A DNA stretch of 64,000 bases from assembly GCF_034702125.1 (NCBI RefSeq), contig NC_085865.1, forward strand, positions 27,317,040 to 27,381,039, given 5' to 3'. Made by a program: the position numbers and the translations under genes. Shown in pieces: positions 55,137 to 64,000 of this stretch (positions are counted from its first letter, which is position 1; each line of letters starts with the position of its first letter). The stretch is from Engraulis encrasicolus. Its lineage: Eukaryota > Chordata > Actinopteri > Clupeiformes > Engraulidae. Below the pieces are notes generated by a model. It saw only the letters and a list, made by a program, of their open reading frames with translations. It ran no database searches and was not told where the DNA came from.

Positions 55137-56634
55137 TGAAAGATTGAAGCAGTAGTGAAGGCAGAGGAGAATCAGTGAGGGGTTAAGGTAATGAAATAAG
55201 TCATAGTCAGAGGCGGTCCTCTGGTAATGCTAAACACAATAAGTAGTCTCTCAATATGACCTCCATAACTGTGTGGATTTAGCCTGGAGTCTTCTCAGTC
55301 GCTGTCCGTGGTGCTGATTTTGTATGTCTGTAGAGGATTACCATATACCCTTACTCATCATGGTGAATTCTCTCATGTCATATGTGTACTAATGTACATA
55401 TGTTTCAAGGGAAATGTGAAGGATTCTTCATAACAGTCATAACAGGTCATATAGCCTAGGCAAATGTACTTCACAAGAAATTAACCACAGAGTATAAGAC
55501 TGTGTTTACACTGATCTGTGCCTGTAAGTGTGTGTGTCTGCGTGCGTGCGTATATGCGTGCGTGCGTGCATGACTAGTGAGACAGAAAGGCCAGAGATAG
55601 ATAGCAACAGCAGACAGCGAAAGACTAAGGCACAGAGAACACACATACTGTATGCACAACTTGCACATCATAATCAACTCTGTGTTAGATATTTTAGGCT
55701 TCACTGGATATGGGGTCCTCTTCAGGTCAAGGTCCTGCAGAGACCAATTATGTCCATTTACTCTTACATTTTACCAGAACGTGACATCACCAACCCCAGA
55801 AATAGTGTTCTGTGTGTAATGTAGCCGGAGGCAGATGTAATGAAAGGTTATACACACACATGTGAGGACGGGAAGAGAGTTACTCTCTGCATTCAAATTG
55901 ATATTTTAATTCAGAGCTTGAAAATATTTCTTTCTGCTAATCTCGCCATTCTCTCTTATTTTAAAGCATCTTTTCTCTCTTTTTTCTCTCTCTCTCCCTT
56001 TTTCTCTCGCTTTTCATGGTGCTTTGTTTATTCTCATCACTTTCACTCCTTGGAGTGGTAGCATGTAATTTTCATGTGTGTGGAAATATCTGTTTACAGA
56101 TTTGTGTTCATGATGCTAATATCATTGAGGTCATTTGCATGTTGTTTTGTCTGCTTATTATTCAAGCTGAATACGCTAATGATCTAAAATGCAACGGCAT
56201 CCTTTGTAGTAATTAATTCTCCCACCTGAGGGCACTCCGTTCTAATCTAATATCAGGATATCACCACCATATGTGGTTTAAATTAGAGCCCTCTTCCCAC
56301 TATGTGCACAAACAAAGGCAGTCTAGTAATGCATCCCGCCGATAAGCCTGTTGTGCTTTTGTTTTTTGCAGTTTAGAATGGCGTTACACTGTGAGGGGTA
56401 GGTCTCCCATGACGTTTCAAAGGAATCATGACAACCACTCAGACATAGATTAAGTAATGCACCTAGACTTTCCCACAGCTTTGGTGATTTATGAGTTATC
56501 AAAAGCCATCTTACACACGGTAAGGGGTAGGTCTCCCACATTGTGAAAAAGAAATTATGACAGTGACTCTTTGGCTATGATAAGGACTAAGACATTCCAC
56601 ACAGTGCACAGTGATTTCAGAATTACTAAAGGAC
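55137..56634. other. unique DNA with enhancer-like segment
   Basis: 56080-56250 contains ATTTGCAT (56133-56140), TAATTAAT (56210-56217), GCTAAT twice and CACCTG in unique DNA. The remainder, including a short CGTG/CGCA tract near 55530-55570 and a CT-rich run near 55975-56010, shows no gene. Confidence 0.35.
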
Positions 56635-56785
56635 AGGGGTGCTGTGGCAACCTGTGTAGAGCACCTCTACCATATATGCACGGGGATCCGGGTTCAAATT
56701 CGGCTTGGGTCATTTCCTGGCTCCATTTCCATCCCCCTTCTACTTTCCAGCTATATCTCTACTGTCCTGATATAATAAATTCATG
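56635..56785 (+). mobile_element. tRNA-derived SINE, plus strand
   Basis: Head with TAGAGCACCTCTACC and B box GGTTCAAATTC, followed by GGCTTGGGTCATTTCCTGGC and ending CTCTACTGTCCTGATATAAT. Same family as 58005-58174 and the fragment at 59041-59116. Target duplication not resolved. Confidence 0.7.
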
Positions 56786-56894
56786 AAAACAGACAGACAT
56801 GACAGAGGAGCAGTACACTGACGTGCCATACAATTTCTGAACGCAGTGACTCAAAAATGGTCAACATTGAGTTTAGACTGGAAATGGGCTAAAC

Positions 56895-57220
56895 CAGTGG
56901 TTCTCAACTGGAACAGTCTTGGGACCCACCATTTTCCACTCTCATTCGGTCGCTACCCAATTTTTTTTAGCGACACTCGAATGACTGGTTTCACGCTACT
57001 ATCTCGCATAAACATTCTGATCTATGATGACAGATGACACCAGTTCAATCGCCTATCAAAATAAAAGTTGTAAATTGTTGCAGGAAAAGTTGGACTTTTT
57101 TTTTTTTTTTTTAGCGAATCAATGGATTACGATTTTTTTCTTACACCACAGCTCCGCGACCCACCCATGACCCCTCCACGACCCACTTTTGGGTCGCGAC
57201 CCACCAGTTGAGAAACACTG
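56895..57220. mobile_element. hAT MITE, CAGTGNTTCTCAACTGG ends
   Basis: Terminal inverted repeats CAGTGGTTCTCAACTGG and CAGTGTTTCTCAACTGG. Flanked by GGCTAAAC (56887-56894) and GGCTGAAC (57221-57228), 7 of 8 bases equal. GACCCAC words occur in both halves. A T17 run lies inside. Non-coding, 326 bp. Confidence 0.92.
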
Positions 57221-57228
57221 GGCTGAAC

Positions 57229-57821
57229 TACAAAAATGGATGTTACTGCGCTATTTTGTTTTAAGACGTTACGTTTTACAAGCCAAAATTGCGGTAAGTC
57301 ACGTGTAGATTCTGCACTTATATCATTGAAGCAGTGGTATGGGAGAGTTATATTACAAAAGAACACAGAAACTTAATTTTTCAGGTGAAAAGTGATGAGA
57401 ATGTCGTTTTTGGTTGTTTTTTCCTGTGTGCATAAATTTCCACCATAAAAAATACCACTTAACATCAAACGCAGATGCACGGCCAGAAGGGAAACTTTAA
57501 AGACTTTTTTTCTCAGTTTAACAGTAAGCTGAGTTACTGTGTTTTGACATTGTAGGGCAGTGTAGATGGAGGTGAACAAAAATAATACAGCATATTTAGC
57601 AAAATGGCTAGAAAGGGTTAGTGTTTTCATGGTTGCAAGGCTGAACAACGCATAACTGTAAAGGAAGTGGAGAGTTTCACATTTCCTGCAGAGAAGAGGG
57701 TCATGAAGAGAGAGAGACGAACAGACTATATGTCTTTGCTGCCTAACAGACCATCCTGAATACAGCTTTATCTTTAACACAAATAACTTAATAGTTAAAC
57801 ATGTTTTAGTATATTCCCAAA
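57229..57821. other. unique non-coding stretch
   Basis: No supported feature. Confidence 0.4.
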
Positions 57822-57935
57822 TGCACACGCACACACACGCACACATACACGCACGCATACACACATGCACGCACGCACGCGCACGCACGCACGCACGCAC
57901 ACACACAAACACACACACACACACAAACACAAACA
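57822..57935 (+). repeat. (CA/CG)n imperfect microsatellite
   Basis: ACAC units mixed with many CGCACG units; an alternating purine-pyrimidine stretch on both strands. Confidence 0.93.
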
Positions 57936-58004
57936 GGACTACACCTCTACAACATAAGGTATGCTGTACTATCATAAGCCCTTCACATCTACTCTACGTA
58001 AATA

Positions 58005-58174
58005 CTGTATATTTTTTTGTATTTTTCTACTTTGATAGGACAGTGCGGAGAGGTGGACAGGAAGCGAATTGGGAGACAGACGGGAAGGGGTCAGCAAAGG
58101 ACCCAGGCCGAGATTCGAGCCCGGGTCAGCCGCATGGCAGGCGAGTGCCCTACCTTTTGGCCACGGCAGGGCCT
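58005..58174 (-). mobile_element. tRNA-derived SINE, minus strand
   Basis: Minus-strand head GGCCAAAAGGTAGGGCACTC, then B box GGGCTCGAATCTC, then GGCCTGGGTCCTTTGCTGAC and a 3' end CACTGTCCTATCAAAGTAG with an A/T tail. Target duplication TACGTAAATA (57995-58004) versus TACATAAATA (58175-58184), 9 of 10 equal. Confidence 0.88.
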
Positions 58175-58184
58175 TACATAAATA

Positions 58185-59040
58185 TTTATCTGCATTATTT
58201 GGGTTGTAATTCAGATCAATGTTTAATTCATGCAATTAATGTACAGTATGCACATGCATATATCTCACTGTGGTATAATATAACTATACATTATTTTGTT
58301 TCTTTGAAAGAAGGGTGTGTCAAACAGCACCCTAATCACCACTCCTGATGTGTAAATCCACATGAGTGAATATATAGGCTAATCTTGGATACTTTGACAG
58401 GTCAGGGTCAGCTGGTCCATTTCACAATTTGAAAGGCAGCCAGTTTCCAAGAAATGACAGCTCACTGGAAATAAAAAAAAACTATGAAATCCAACATGAC
58501 AGGTCAGGTTGGCTGGCATATCTCAAAGGATGTTCAAAGGACTGTGGTTTGAACTGACGCATGTTATACGAGTTTAAGAAATTTTAAATGTTTTCCGGCT
58601 CACTGAATGTTAGACTGAGCTCCTCCCACCTCTCTTTCTCTCTATCTCTCCCTCTCTCCCTCTCTCTCTTTCTCTCTGGTGAGGTAAGCCTTGATCAAAC
58701 TCAGTAAAAGATGGGAGATAGTTGACTAGATATGCACGCTGAATTTTATCATCAGAGAATATCACTGTGACTTAGTATATGAGTGATATACCGGTATATA
58801 TTTACTCAGGGCAGTTTCATATGGTATATGGTTCCCCTTTGTCAGGCAAATGTTTAGTAGCTTACATTAAGCTGACTGAAGTGTCATTAAGGAGTTAAAC
58901 TTGTAACTAATATAACAGGTATGTTGTACTGCTGAATCTGCACATTTGCTTCATGGAAAGTTTTGCCTATGTGAAGTTCTTTTTCATTTTTTCCAGTCAA
59001 CCATCAATCAAACATAACCATAAATATGATTATATACAGA
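58185..59040. other. unique non-coding stretch
   Basis: Only a CT-rich run at 58629-58676 is notable. Confidence 0.4.
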
Positions 59041-59116
59041 GGGTCCTTTGCCGCAGGCATCTTTTACCTCATTCCCTGTCATACTCTCGCACTGTCCTGT
59101 CCTGATTAAAAACAGA
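59041..59116 (+). mobile_element. 5'-truncated SINE fragment
   Basis: GGGTCCTTTGCCGCAGGCAT ... CTCGCACTGTCCTGTCCTGA then an A-rich tail: the 3' half of the same SINE family as at 58005 and 56635. Confidence 0.65.
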
Positions 59117-59757
59117 AAGAAAAGAAAACTGTTGATATTTAGTGATATATTGATGACACTGATAAATAGCTGAAATCTGACCTTTTATTACAGACCTGGA
59201 ATTCAAATTCCAATGCAATTGTGTTACATGTAAAGTAGTTAAAGCAACTCTGTGTAAAATACCATCTCAACGCAAGGGGGCGCCGTATTTTTTAGCCCTC
59301 CACTTTCTCTGACCTGGTTTAGCCTGTATGGTAGACATGAGCATTCATTTATGAAATGTTATATAACTGTTGAATGGCAGTTTAGAAGACATTTGACCAA
59401 TTACATTTCTGGACTGTAATCAAATAGTTAATGTATTTGTAGTACAATTTGTACTATTTGTACATACCTAACTAATAATAATGTCATATTGGATTTGTAT
59501 GTTTCTGAGGAGCAAAACTTGGCTAACTTGCAAGCCCGTTAGCTTGTAAATAATGGATTCAAAGATTGAAAAAGCTCAACTTTGTAGTTTGTATTGAGAG
59601 AGCTGGCTTTAAAACGTGACATTCAAGGATTCTGAAAGTGTATAAATCCTTGAATAAATACTTTGGGCTCGTTTTTGATGCCAGATTCTGCGGAGCTCTG
59701 TGCAGCACACATTAGCACTGCGACTACATGAAGCATTCTGGTTAGAAATTAGGTGCA
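59117..59757. other. unique non-coding stretch
   Basis: No supported feature. Confidence 0.4.
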
Positions 59758-60745
59758 TATGCGATACCGCAACGGCTACATGCGCACGTAGACAGCAATG
59801 CATTTTGGATGCAAATGTTGCATGATGGTTAGATTTCCTGTCCAACTTACCAAATTTCAGTCATGTTGCACCGATGAGGTGACATGTCACATGGTGCCAA
59901 ACTATCGCGGGATGAATGCAACTGCAGATGGACCTTGCTACTCCTGCAGTTGCTTATCCCGGTTGATCCTTGTCTGCATACCGCCTCCAAGGTCACGCGC
60001 CCATAAATTGGTTGGCCAACAACTCACTCACGTGTGTATAGGGCGCCTTGTCTCACACCCCTACGCAAGTTTGCACTGCTCCTCATTTCAGCTCCACCTC
60101 CCCACCTGTCCCCCCACACCTCAAATGTACCATGTTAGTAGATCAAACTGGTGCTCATTGTCTCTCAATTGTCAATTGTCAATTGTCGCTCAATTTCTCT
60201 GTCTTTGTTGATCGACGACAAAGTCGTATGAGCCTACTGAGTCATATGAGCCTACAGGTTGATGTTGACGAACGACGTGAGAGAGAACTTGTTGTCACAA
60301 GGTGGGTGGTTATTTAACACCGCATTTAAAGTCGGCCACAAATATGCATGAGACGATGAGCTCGCACCAGTTTGATCTACTAATACACAACGTGTGAGGT
60401 GTGGGAGGACAGATGGAGAGGAGGAGCTGAAGTGGGGAGGAGTGCAAACTTGTATAGGCGTGTGAGACAAGACGCATATACACACGTGAGTGAGTTGTTG
60501 GCCAACCAGTTCATGAGCATGTGACCTTGGAGGCGGTGTGCAGACGAGCATCAATGGGGATAAGCAACTGTAGGGGACTGCAGTCGCATTCATCCCGCGA
60601 TAGCTTGACACCATGTGACATGTCACCTGGTCGGCGCAACATGACTGAAATTTGGTAAGTTGGACAGGAAATCTAACCATCGTGTCACATTTTAAGCGAG
60701 AATGCATTGCTGTCTGTATGCGCATAGCCGTTGCAGTATGTCGAT
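59758..60745. mobile_element. 1-kb fold-back element
   Basis: The left arm (59758 to about 60155) and right arm (about 60335-60745) are inverted copies. They share ATGCGATACCGCAACGGCTA-like ends, GGTTAGATTTCCTGTCCAAC, GGTGACATGTCACATGGTG, AGTTGCTTATCCC, CAACAACTCACTCACGTGTG and CAGCTCC. The spacer carries three tandem TCAATTGTCAATTGTC words. The single-arm relative is at 31035-31470. Non-coding; target duplication not resolved. Confidence 0.8.
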
Positions 60746-62288
60746 CGAACCTAGGCCTACTTTTGCTCTGCATTTATGTCACATGGTGATAAGTCATCAC
60801 AGGAACAGATTTTCCGTTGTGCAGCAATGCAGCAACACCACCCTTGCTGCATTGACATGGTATATCCATGGTATATCCATGATATATTGTCTTCGATAAC
60901 CACGCCAGATTGGCATTCAGTTACCTGATGTGAATTGTGTGTGCAGTCCACATGTTTGCAAGGTAGTTCAATCCCTGCTTCAAGTAGGAAACAGCGTTTT
61001 TATATCTTGGGAAATCACGTTAGATGTTTCTGTCCACGTTGGTGGCTGAGCATTCATCCACATCTATCAAGGCCAAGCAGCTCTCGTAATTGGGAAAACA
61101 TGCGTAGTTGCAAACACAAATTGTATGTCTCTGTAAACTGTTACTTCCACAACCGCCCATTTGCTTCTCAAGGATGAGCTGTTGGTCTCCTCTCAATTTC
61201 CGTGACATGGAATACTCCACTAGCGGTAGCTAATGTGGTGAATATAATAGCTAAAGCTTGATGGATATGATTACTGTCGAATATAATAACATGAAATTGT
61301 TTTAAGACAACTTGGAATATCACACAACATGGCTTTAATAAATGTTTCTACCCAGATACAAGAGCAAAGGACATACACCTACTACAGATATGCAATATAA
61401 AATGGCCCCTACTCACAGTGGGCTTTCCGATACTAACCCAGTAGAATCTGTCTTCCTTCATTACTTCCTCCAGCAAATAATATCTTGCGGTCAGCCAAGA
61501 GATTGCAGTTGGCATGTGGGCAGGGAGCCCATGCTGTAGAGTTAGCTCTGCAGAGTAGGACTGAATATGTATTCACCCAGGAGAGCACTGACACATTTCC
61601 TTATTACTCTGTGTGGTCTGCGGCTGTATCCCTTTTCAGCGCTTAAGTGAATATACTGCCACAGGCAAGTTTCAGTCTGCGAGTTAGTAGTCTTCTGACA
61701 TGAGTATGGGGTTTTAGAAGTGTAAGAGGCACACTGGCTGTGTTCTAGAAGACAAATGATAGAGGAACTTATCCGTGCTCCGAAGGAGTCTGAGCACAGC
61801 AGGAACCAACGCTTCGAGAAGCAGAGTGAAAGAAAGAGAGAGAGAGGGAGAGAGAGAGAGACGAGAGAGAGAGAGGGAGGAAGGAAGGTGGATAACTAGA
61901 CAGCTTTCACAGAGAGCAAACAGCCTGTGGAGAAAGAGACAGGAGGGTGTGGGAGGGTGCTGACAGGGGCTAACGTCACATCATCTGTGGAGGTCAATAT
62001 GACAGGACTGCCCTGCCTGGCTGGGTTGAGCAATGTATATATATGTAATGCAGACAGCTATCGGAGGCCAACTGCAGCATGCAGAATCGCAGCGAGATTC
62101 ATCTGAGGATGAGAGTCGTCTCATCTTGTCTCGACGTCTCGCCTAATTGATGACCGCAATGGCTTGTCATTGGTTCCTCAAAGAGGAAAATGAGTTGAGA
62201 AGAAATAGAACCTTCTAGGCGCCATGCTCATTATGTGAAGTCAAAAAATGAATGCCATTAGTTACAGTACAGATCCACAGCAGCCTGC

Positions 62289-62289
<1 letters not shown>
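60746..62289. other. unique non-coding stretch
   Basis: An imperfect GA/GGGA tract at 61829-61885 is the only repeat. No exon supported. Confidence 0.4.
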
Positions 62290-62366
<77 letters not shown>

Positions 62367-62376
62367 TCTCTCTCTC
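62290..62376 (+). repeat. (CT)n microsatellite beside a splice acceptor
   Basis: Almost pure CT of about 87 bp. It ends 26 bp before the acceptor AG at 62401-62402, so it prolongs the polypyrimidine tract of the exon candidate. Confidence 0.96.
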
Positions 62377-62402
62377 AATCACTCCCACATTCTTTTCTGC
62401 AG

Positions 62403-62525
62403 TCGGGATGAACCACATTTCTCTGGCACTGTGGAACAAAAGTATATTACCTCAGATGAAGCTTCAAAGATATTTAGAGGTGACTGCATTGTCGTATTAA
62501 AATGTGATACTTTGTTAAAAGCCTG
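62403..62525 (+). CDS. candidate internal exon, unidentified
   Basis: CATTCTTTTCTGCAG is a strong acceptor and CCTG|GTAAGA a strong donor. Between them are 123 bp (41 codons, phase-symmetric, entering after two bases of a codon) with one open frame. It reads [20 protein letters not shown] then [20 protein letters not shown]. The other two frames are closed by stops. Mixed charged and hydrophobic composition looks like real protein. No family is recognised. A second acceptor-like site (TTTTTTACAG, 63137) lies downstream, but joining to it would create a stop, so the next exon is elsewhere or this is chance. Confidence 0.37.
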
Positions 62526-63459
62526 GTAAGAAATCGAATTTGGCAACGTGAACTGCTGAACTCAGAACATGGATATGGGCAAGAAAGTCTTAACTTCTCG
62601 TGTTATTAGTCCCATTTGATGAAATTAATCAGCGCAGCCAAGGCAATTATATCAGAGTAATGAATTGGCAGCAGCTCCCAAGTATCTTCTTTTGATACCG
62701 TTAGTGTCAGATTACAGCTATACATAGAGTACAGTACCGGACAAAATTGGTTTTACACTGGCAGTGAACGATACAGTAAATGAGTTTTAATTTGTTATAA
62801 AAGATGAATATTTGAGCCTTTGCACAGATATGGGCAACTGCCACGGATACTGAATAAAAGAACACAATTTGATTAATTTGCCTTATTTGAAGTAAATTTA
62901 CAATAAGACACGTCTAAAGGTATGCAATGGCTGTATTGTCATTAATAAATGATAATTAATAATAATTAATTGGTATTATCGTTATCAATGATGTTGAACA
63001 TTCATTTGAGTAAAACAATGAATGTGTCTCTGATTTGGATAGATAACACCCTCTGTTACATTAGGATATTATAATTGGCCAAGAACATGAAACCAAGCTT
63101 TCAGGCAGCATTTTTCCCTTTTTTCTCTTTTTTACAGAGTGCTCAGCTTGTACTTGCCACCTGAGGTGAACACAGACAGAGGGATGCTCTCTCTCCTCAG
63201 AAGTACACAAAACCTGGGAGGTTTAAAAATCTTGAAATTGTAAAAAGTGCCAGAGGAGTGGTCTTTGGGTTTGGCCACCACTGTGGCTCCATTTTCTCCC
63301 TGGCAAACAGTCCATGTTTGGCAGAGTGAAGCTGTCTGGTCTTCTGAACTGTGAGTGTGAGGACGTGTGGGGAATAGGCCTCTAGTGGGGGAGAGTATGA
63401 AGCTGCTGCTCATCATCACATGGCTCAAGGCCCACGCACGCTCTCTACCTCAGACACAC
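62526..63459. other. unique non-coding stretch, part enhancer-like
   Basis: 62860-63010 is dense in AATTAAT / ATTAATAA / GATAATTAAT words. Nothing else is seen. Confidence 0.35.
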
Positions 63460-63577
63460 ACACCACCACACATACACATGCACAGGCATGCACGCACACG
63501 CACACACACACTCACACACACACACATGCGCGCGTGCGTGCATGCACACCTGCACATACCCACCTGCACACACACTT
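63460..63577 (+). repeat. imperfect (CA)n tract
   Basis: CACA units with GCACGC, ATGCGCGCGTGCGTGC and CCTGCACA interruptions. Confidence 0.9.
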
Positions 63578-63932
63578 TGGATATCTAGTACATTGTGAAG
63601 AATTATTCAGAGTGGGTCATTTGTGGTCCTGTCTATCAAATAGTAATGATTACAGTATGGCATAAGCTCAGTGGTTCATATGCAATATTTCCTGCTGATT
63701 TGATCTTTTCTGTTAGTCACCTGGTCCTTTACTATTTATGTGGCATACCATTTGGTATGTTTAGTATGCCACACTTGTTTCCTAGAAGTCAGTGATGATG
63801 CCAGGCCAGCAACCAAACAAGCAGGCTACATTATGTTTGTGAGCGAATGAGTCTACTGAAACATCAAGCAGGCAAAAAAAATGCTATATATATGGCAATG
63901 CATGTTAGCTATGTAGTTGTATTAGACAGAAT

Positions 63933-64000
63933 TGTGTGTGTGTGTGTGTGTGTGTGAGTGAGAGAGAGAGAGAGAGAAAGAAAGAGAGAGAGAGAGAGAG
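63933..64000 (+). repeat. (TG)n-(AG)n microsatellite, cut by the window end
   Basis: TG to about 63956, then AG with two AAAG interruptions, running off the end. Confidence 0.95.

Noticed and set aside
63138..63225. Exon after the strong TTTTTTACAG acceptor (frame VLSLYLPPEVNTDRGMLSLL)
   Set aside because: Phase is incompatible with the 62403-62525 candidate (joining gives TGA), and no consensus donor follows; kept only as a note.

Overview
This is eukaryotic nuclear DNA, almost certainly from a ray-finned (teleost) fish. It is AT-leaning and sparse in coding sequence. It holds more than a dozen long dinucleotide microsatellites, tRNA-derived SINEs, an R2/Hero-like and an L2/Rex1-like LINE relic, a Tc1-type transposase relic, and many non-autonomous DNA transposons of the hAT, piggyBac-like and TA-target kinds. 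No bacterial-style operon, tRNA gene, rRNA gene or CRISPR array is present, and no complete protein-coding gene can be supported. The species cannot be fixed from the sequence.

Layout. 1-13,000: mostly unique, quiet DNA with a few MITEs (2645-2913, 5301-5543, 6951-7298, 9340-9529), a GTAGA pentamer array and three long CA tracts. 13,014-17,810: a nested stack. A 3.8-kb hAT element (13,943-17,743) sits in the 3' part of a short 'CCTCCGCCAAGG' repeat and itself contains an inverted-repeat segment, a TACTG pentamer satellite and a second, 217-bp hAT MITE. 17,866-20,400: an L2-like LINE relic, a composite microsatellite and an unexplained 72-codon open stretch. 20,585-22,660 and 45,251-46,597: two copies of one element with Helitron/Helentron-like 3' ends, subterminal inverted repeats and internal 140-bp tandem arrays; the first copy was later hit by a SINE. 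24,416-25,865: a young TA-target transposon with 217-bp terminal inverted repeats. 26,510-27,340: 3' end of a restriction-like-endonuclease LINE. 31,000-34,430: several palindromic or fold-back elements. 34,467-36,258 and 36,476-40,633: two hAT elements with perfect 8-bp target duplications; the second contains a 2.0-kb near-palindrome. 40,675-40,865: a CRE + TATA promoter-like motif set and a short ORF ending in a splice-donor match. 47,000-48,150: a Tc1 transposase relic and related MITEs. 50,856-52,146: a piggyBac-like TTAA element. 53,000-60,750: SINEs, a hAT MITE and a 1-kb fold-back element. 62,403-62,525: the best exon candidate in the window, with a (CT)n microsatellite directly upstream of its splice acceptor.

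The unique DNA between repeats has several AT-rich stretches with octamer, homeodomain-type and MEF2-type sites. They read like conserved non-coding or enhancer sequence, so the window may be an intron or intergenic desert near a developmental gene; this is inference. Nothing shows genes working together here. The main biology visible is layered transposition, with target-site duplications that date insertions relative to each other, and tandem-repeat growth inside mobile elements.
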